From positions 1-6,067 of the forward strand of contig CAKZUS010000178.1 in the NCBI GenBank assembly GCA_937921805.1: 6,067 nt of DNA, in the 5' to 3' direction. The notes beneath the pieces were generated by a model. It saw only the letters and a list, made by a program, of their open reading frames with translations, was not told the origin of the DNA and did not search any database. The DNA is from an uncultured Granulosicoccaceae bacterium (lineage in GTDB: Bacteria > Pseudomonadota > Gammaproteobacteria > JABXHR01). Positions within the stretch are counted from its first letter, which is position 1, and each line of letters starts with the position of its first letter. Shown in pieces: positions 5,242 to 6,067 of this stretch. The position numbers and the translations under genes were made by a program.

Positions 5242-6067
5242 ATGACTTATGCCAGTGGCTCGCATGATGCGAGCAATATGCACTCTGCGGGTGCCTCTCA
5301 TTCTTCCAGTTCCTCTCTCGGTGATGCTTTTAGCTCCTCGCTAGATCAGTCTCGTGCCAAAGCCTCTTCAGCTGGCGCGGCGACAGACATGGGCGCAGCC
5401 GGTCTCGGTGGCAACTTGGGCGCAGGCCTGGGAGATGTCATGGGCATGGCCACTCAAGCGATGGGAATGCTCGGCGGCGGTGGCGGCCTGGGCGGCCTCA
5501 TGAGCATGTTGCCTCAGCTCCTTGGAATGGCGAGCGAACTACTTGGAAGCATGGGCAACAATGGCGGTGGGCAGCAAAACGCTGCAAGCCAAGGCGAAGC
5601 TCAGATGCAGTCTAGCGCGTCTCAGGCCATGAACGGTTCCCAATCAAGCCAAGAGACACAAGGCTGCGATCACAGTGGCGGGGGAACTGAAGGCGGCGGC
5701 GGTGCCTCAGATGAAAACCTGCTTGAACAGCTCCGGGCGCTGTTGGTTCAACTCCAAAATACGCAAGGCTCAGGCAGCTCCAGCAGTGGTTCTGGAAGTG
5801 GTGCTGGAGGCGCTAGTGGCTCGGGTGGCAGCACCGGCGGCGCTAGTGGCTCGGGCAGCACCGGTGGCTCTGAAGGCAGCACCGGCGGCGGCTCGGGCAT
5901 GACGACGGGCGGCGGTACTTCACAAGACGATCTGCTGCAGCAATTGATGGCTCTGTTGGAACAACTCCAAGGCATGCTGGGCGGCTCCGAAGGCGCTGGC
6001 GGTTCTAATGGCTCTGGTTCGACAGGCGGTAGTAGCGGCGTGCAAGGAGACTTGTTGGAGCAGCTGC
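5242..6067 (+). CDS. harpin-like Gly/Ser-rich protein with leucine-rich helical repeats (C-terminus beyond window)
   Basis: The frame is open from the ATG at 5242 to the window edge (275 codons plus one base). Residues 1-48 are Ser/Ala-rich with no Sec signal or membrane anchor. Residues 50-108 are Gly/Met/Leu-rich, with a likely amphipathic helix at MSMLPQLLGMASELLGSM (87-104). A Gln/Ser-rich stretch follows (110-140). Then NLLEQLRALLVQLQ (159-172), DLLQQLMALLEQLQ (230-243) and a third copy starting DLLEQL (270-275) are separated by Gly/Ser linkers. This alternation of short leucine-rich helices and glycine-rich linkers is the architecture of harpins such as Ralstonia PopA and HrpW, heat-stable proteins exported by type III secretion. 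HrpW-type proteins go on to a pectate lyase domain, which could lie downstream. There is one cysteine (residue 142), unusual for a harpin. No secretion genes or hrp promoter are visible, so an adhesin or matrix protein is an alternative. TAAGG eight bases upstream supports the start. Confidence 0.75.
   Translation, partial: MTYASGSHDASNMHSAGASHSSSSSLGDAFSSSLDQSRAKASSAGAATDMGAAGLGGNLGAGLGDVMGMATQAMGMLGGGGGLGGLMSMLPQLLGMASELLGSMGNNGGGQQNAASQGEAQMQSSASQAMNGSQSSQETQGCDHSGGGTEGGGGASDENLLEQLRALLVQLQNTQGSGSSSSGSGSGAGGASGSGGSTGGASGSGSTGGSEGSTGGGSGMTTGGGTSQDDLLQQLMALLEQLQGMLGGSEGAGGSNGSGSTGGSSGVQGDLLEQL
5809..5885 (+). repeat. short tandem DNA repeats encoding a Gly/Ser linker
   Basis: GGCGCTAGTGGCTCGGG occurs at 5809-5825 and again, identical, at 5839-5855. 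CAGCACCGG occurs at 5829-5837, 5856-5864 and 5877-5885. The units encode GASGSG and STGG blocks of the harpin-like protein. Copies differ in length by multiples of three, so the frame is kept. Such near-identical repeats at the DNA level point to recent expansion and possible length variation between strains. Confidence 0.7.

Noticed and set aside
5748..5975. A proline-rich 75-residue frame on the minus strand and an alanine-rich plus-strand frame at 5675-5902
   Set aside because: Both are other-frame readings of the Gly/Ser codon repeats of the harpin-like gene; the low-complexity composition follows directly from the repeat.
1..6067. CRISPR array, tRNA, rRNA, insertion sequence or attachment site
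   Set aside because: No regularly spaced repeats, tRNA cloverleaf, transposase gene or terminal inverted repeats were seen on either strand.

Overview
The window looks like a proteobacterial chromosome, most likely from a gammaproteobacterium. It is compact and moderately GC-rich. An ilvG-ilvM pair sits behind a translated leader peptide of the enterobacterial ilvL type, and the right edge carries a glycine-rich protein resembling the harpins of plant-associated proteobacteria. The species cannot be named from the sequence alone.

Left part (1-2860, leftward transcription): a branched-chain amino acid operon. A sigma70-like promoter (2828-2855) is followed by a 24-codon leader peptide (2722-2796) that contains six consecutive valine codons. 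Behind it lie mutually exclusive RNA hairpins typical of an attenuator (2682-2758). Then come the large (ilvG-like, 979-2637) and small (ilvM-like, 723-992) subunits of acetohydroxyacid synthase, and a DegT/DnrJ/EryC1/StrS-family PLP aminotransferase that runs off the left edge (1-726). The last three genes overlap (14 nt, then an ATGA stop/start), so they should be translated in a coupled way. The short leader peptide is easily missed by ORF callers. The large subunit carries Gln at the position equivalent to E. coli AHAS II Trp464, the residue known to set 2-ketobutyrate preference.

Middle (2861-4966, rightward transcription): a divergent two-gene unit. A perfect 14-bp palindrome lies just upstream of a consensus TATAAT. 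It is followed by a HAD-superfamily phosphatase (2926-3567, YieH-like) and an iron-dependent alcohol dehydrogenase of the hydroxyacid-oxoacid transhydrogenase (ADHFE1/HOT) type (3601-4914). A candidate Rho-independent terminator ends the unit (4917-4966).

Right part (4967-6067): about 275 bp without a gene but with a stem-loop (5101-5131), a 17-bp-spaced direct repeat (5169-5200) and an extended -10 promoter. After it starts an open-ended gene (5242 to the edge). Its product is Ser/Gly-rich and carries short leucine-rich amphipathic repeats separated by Gly/Ser linkers, an architecture like that of harpins such as PopA and HrpW. It has no Sec signal. The C-terminus, which would decide its identity, lies outside the window.
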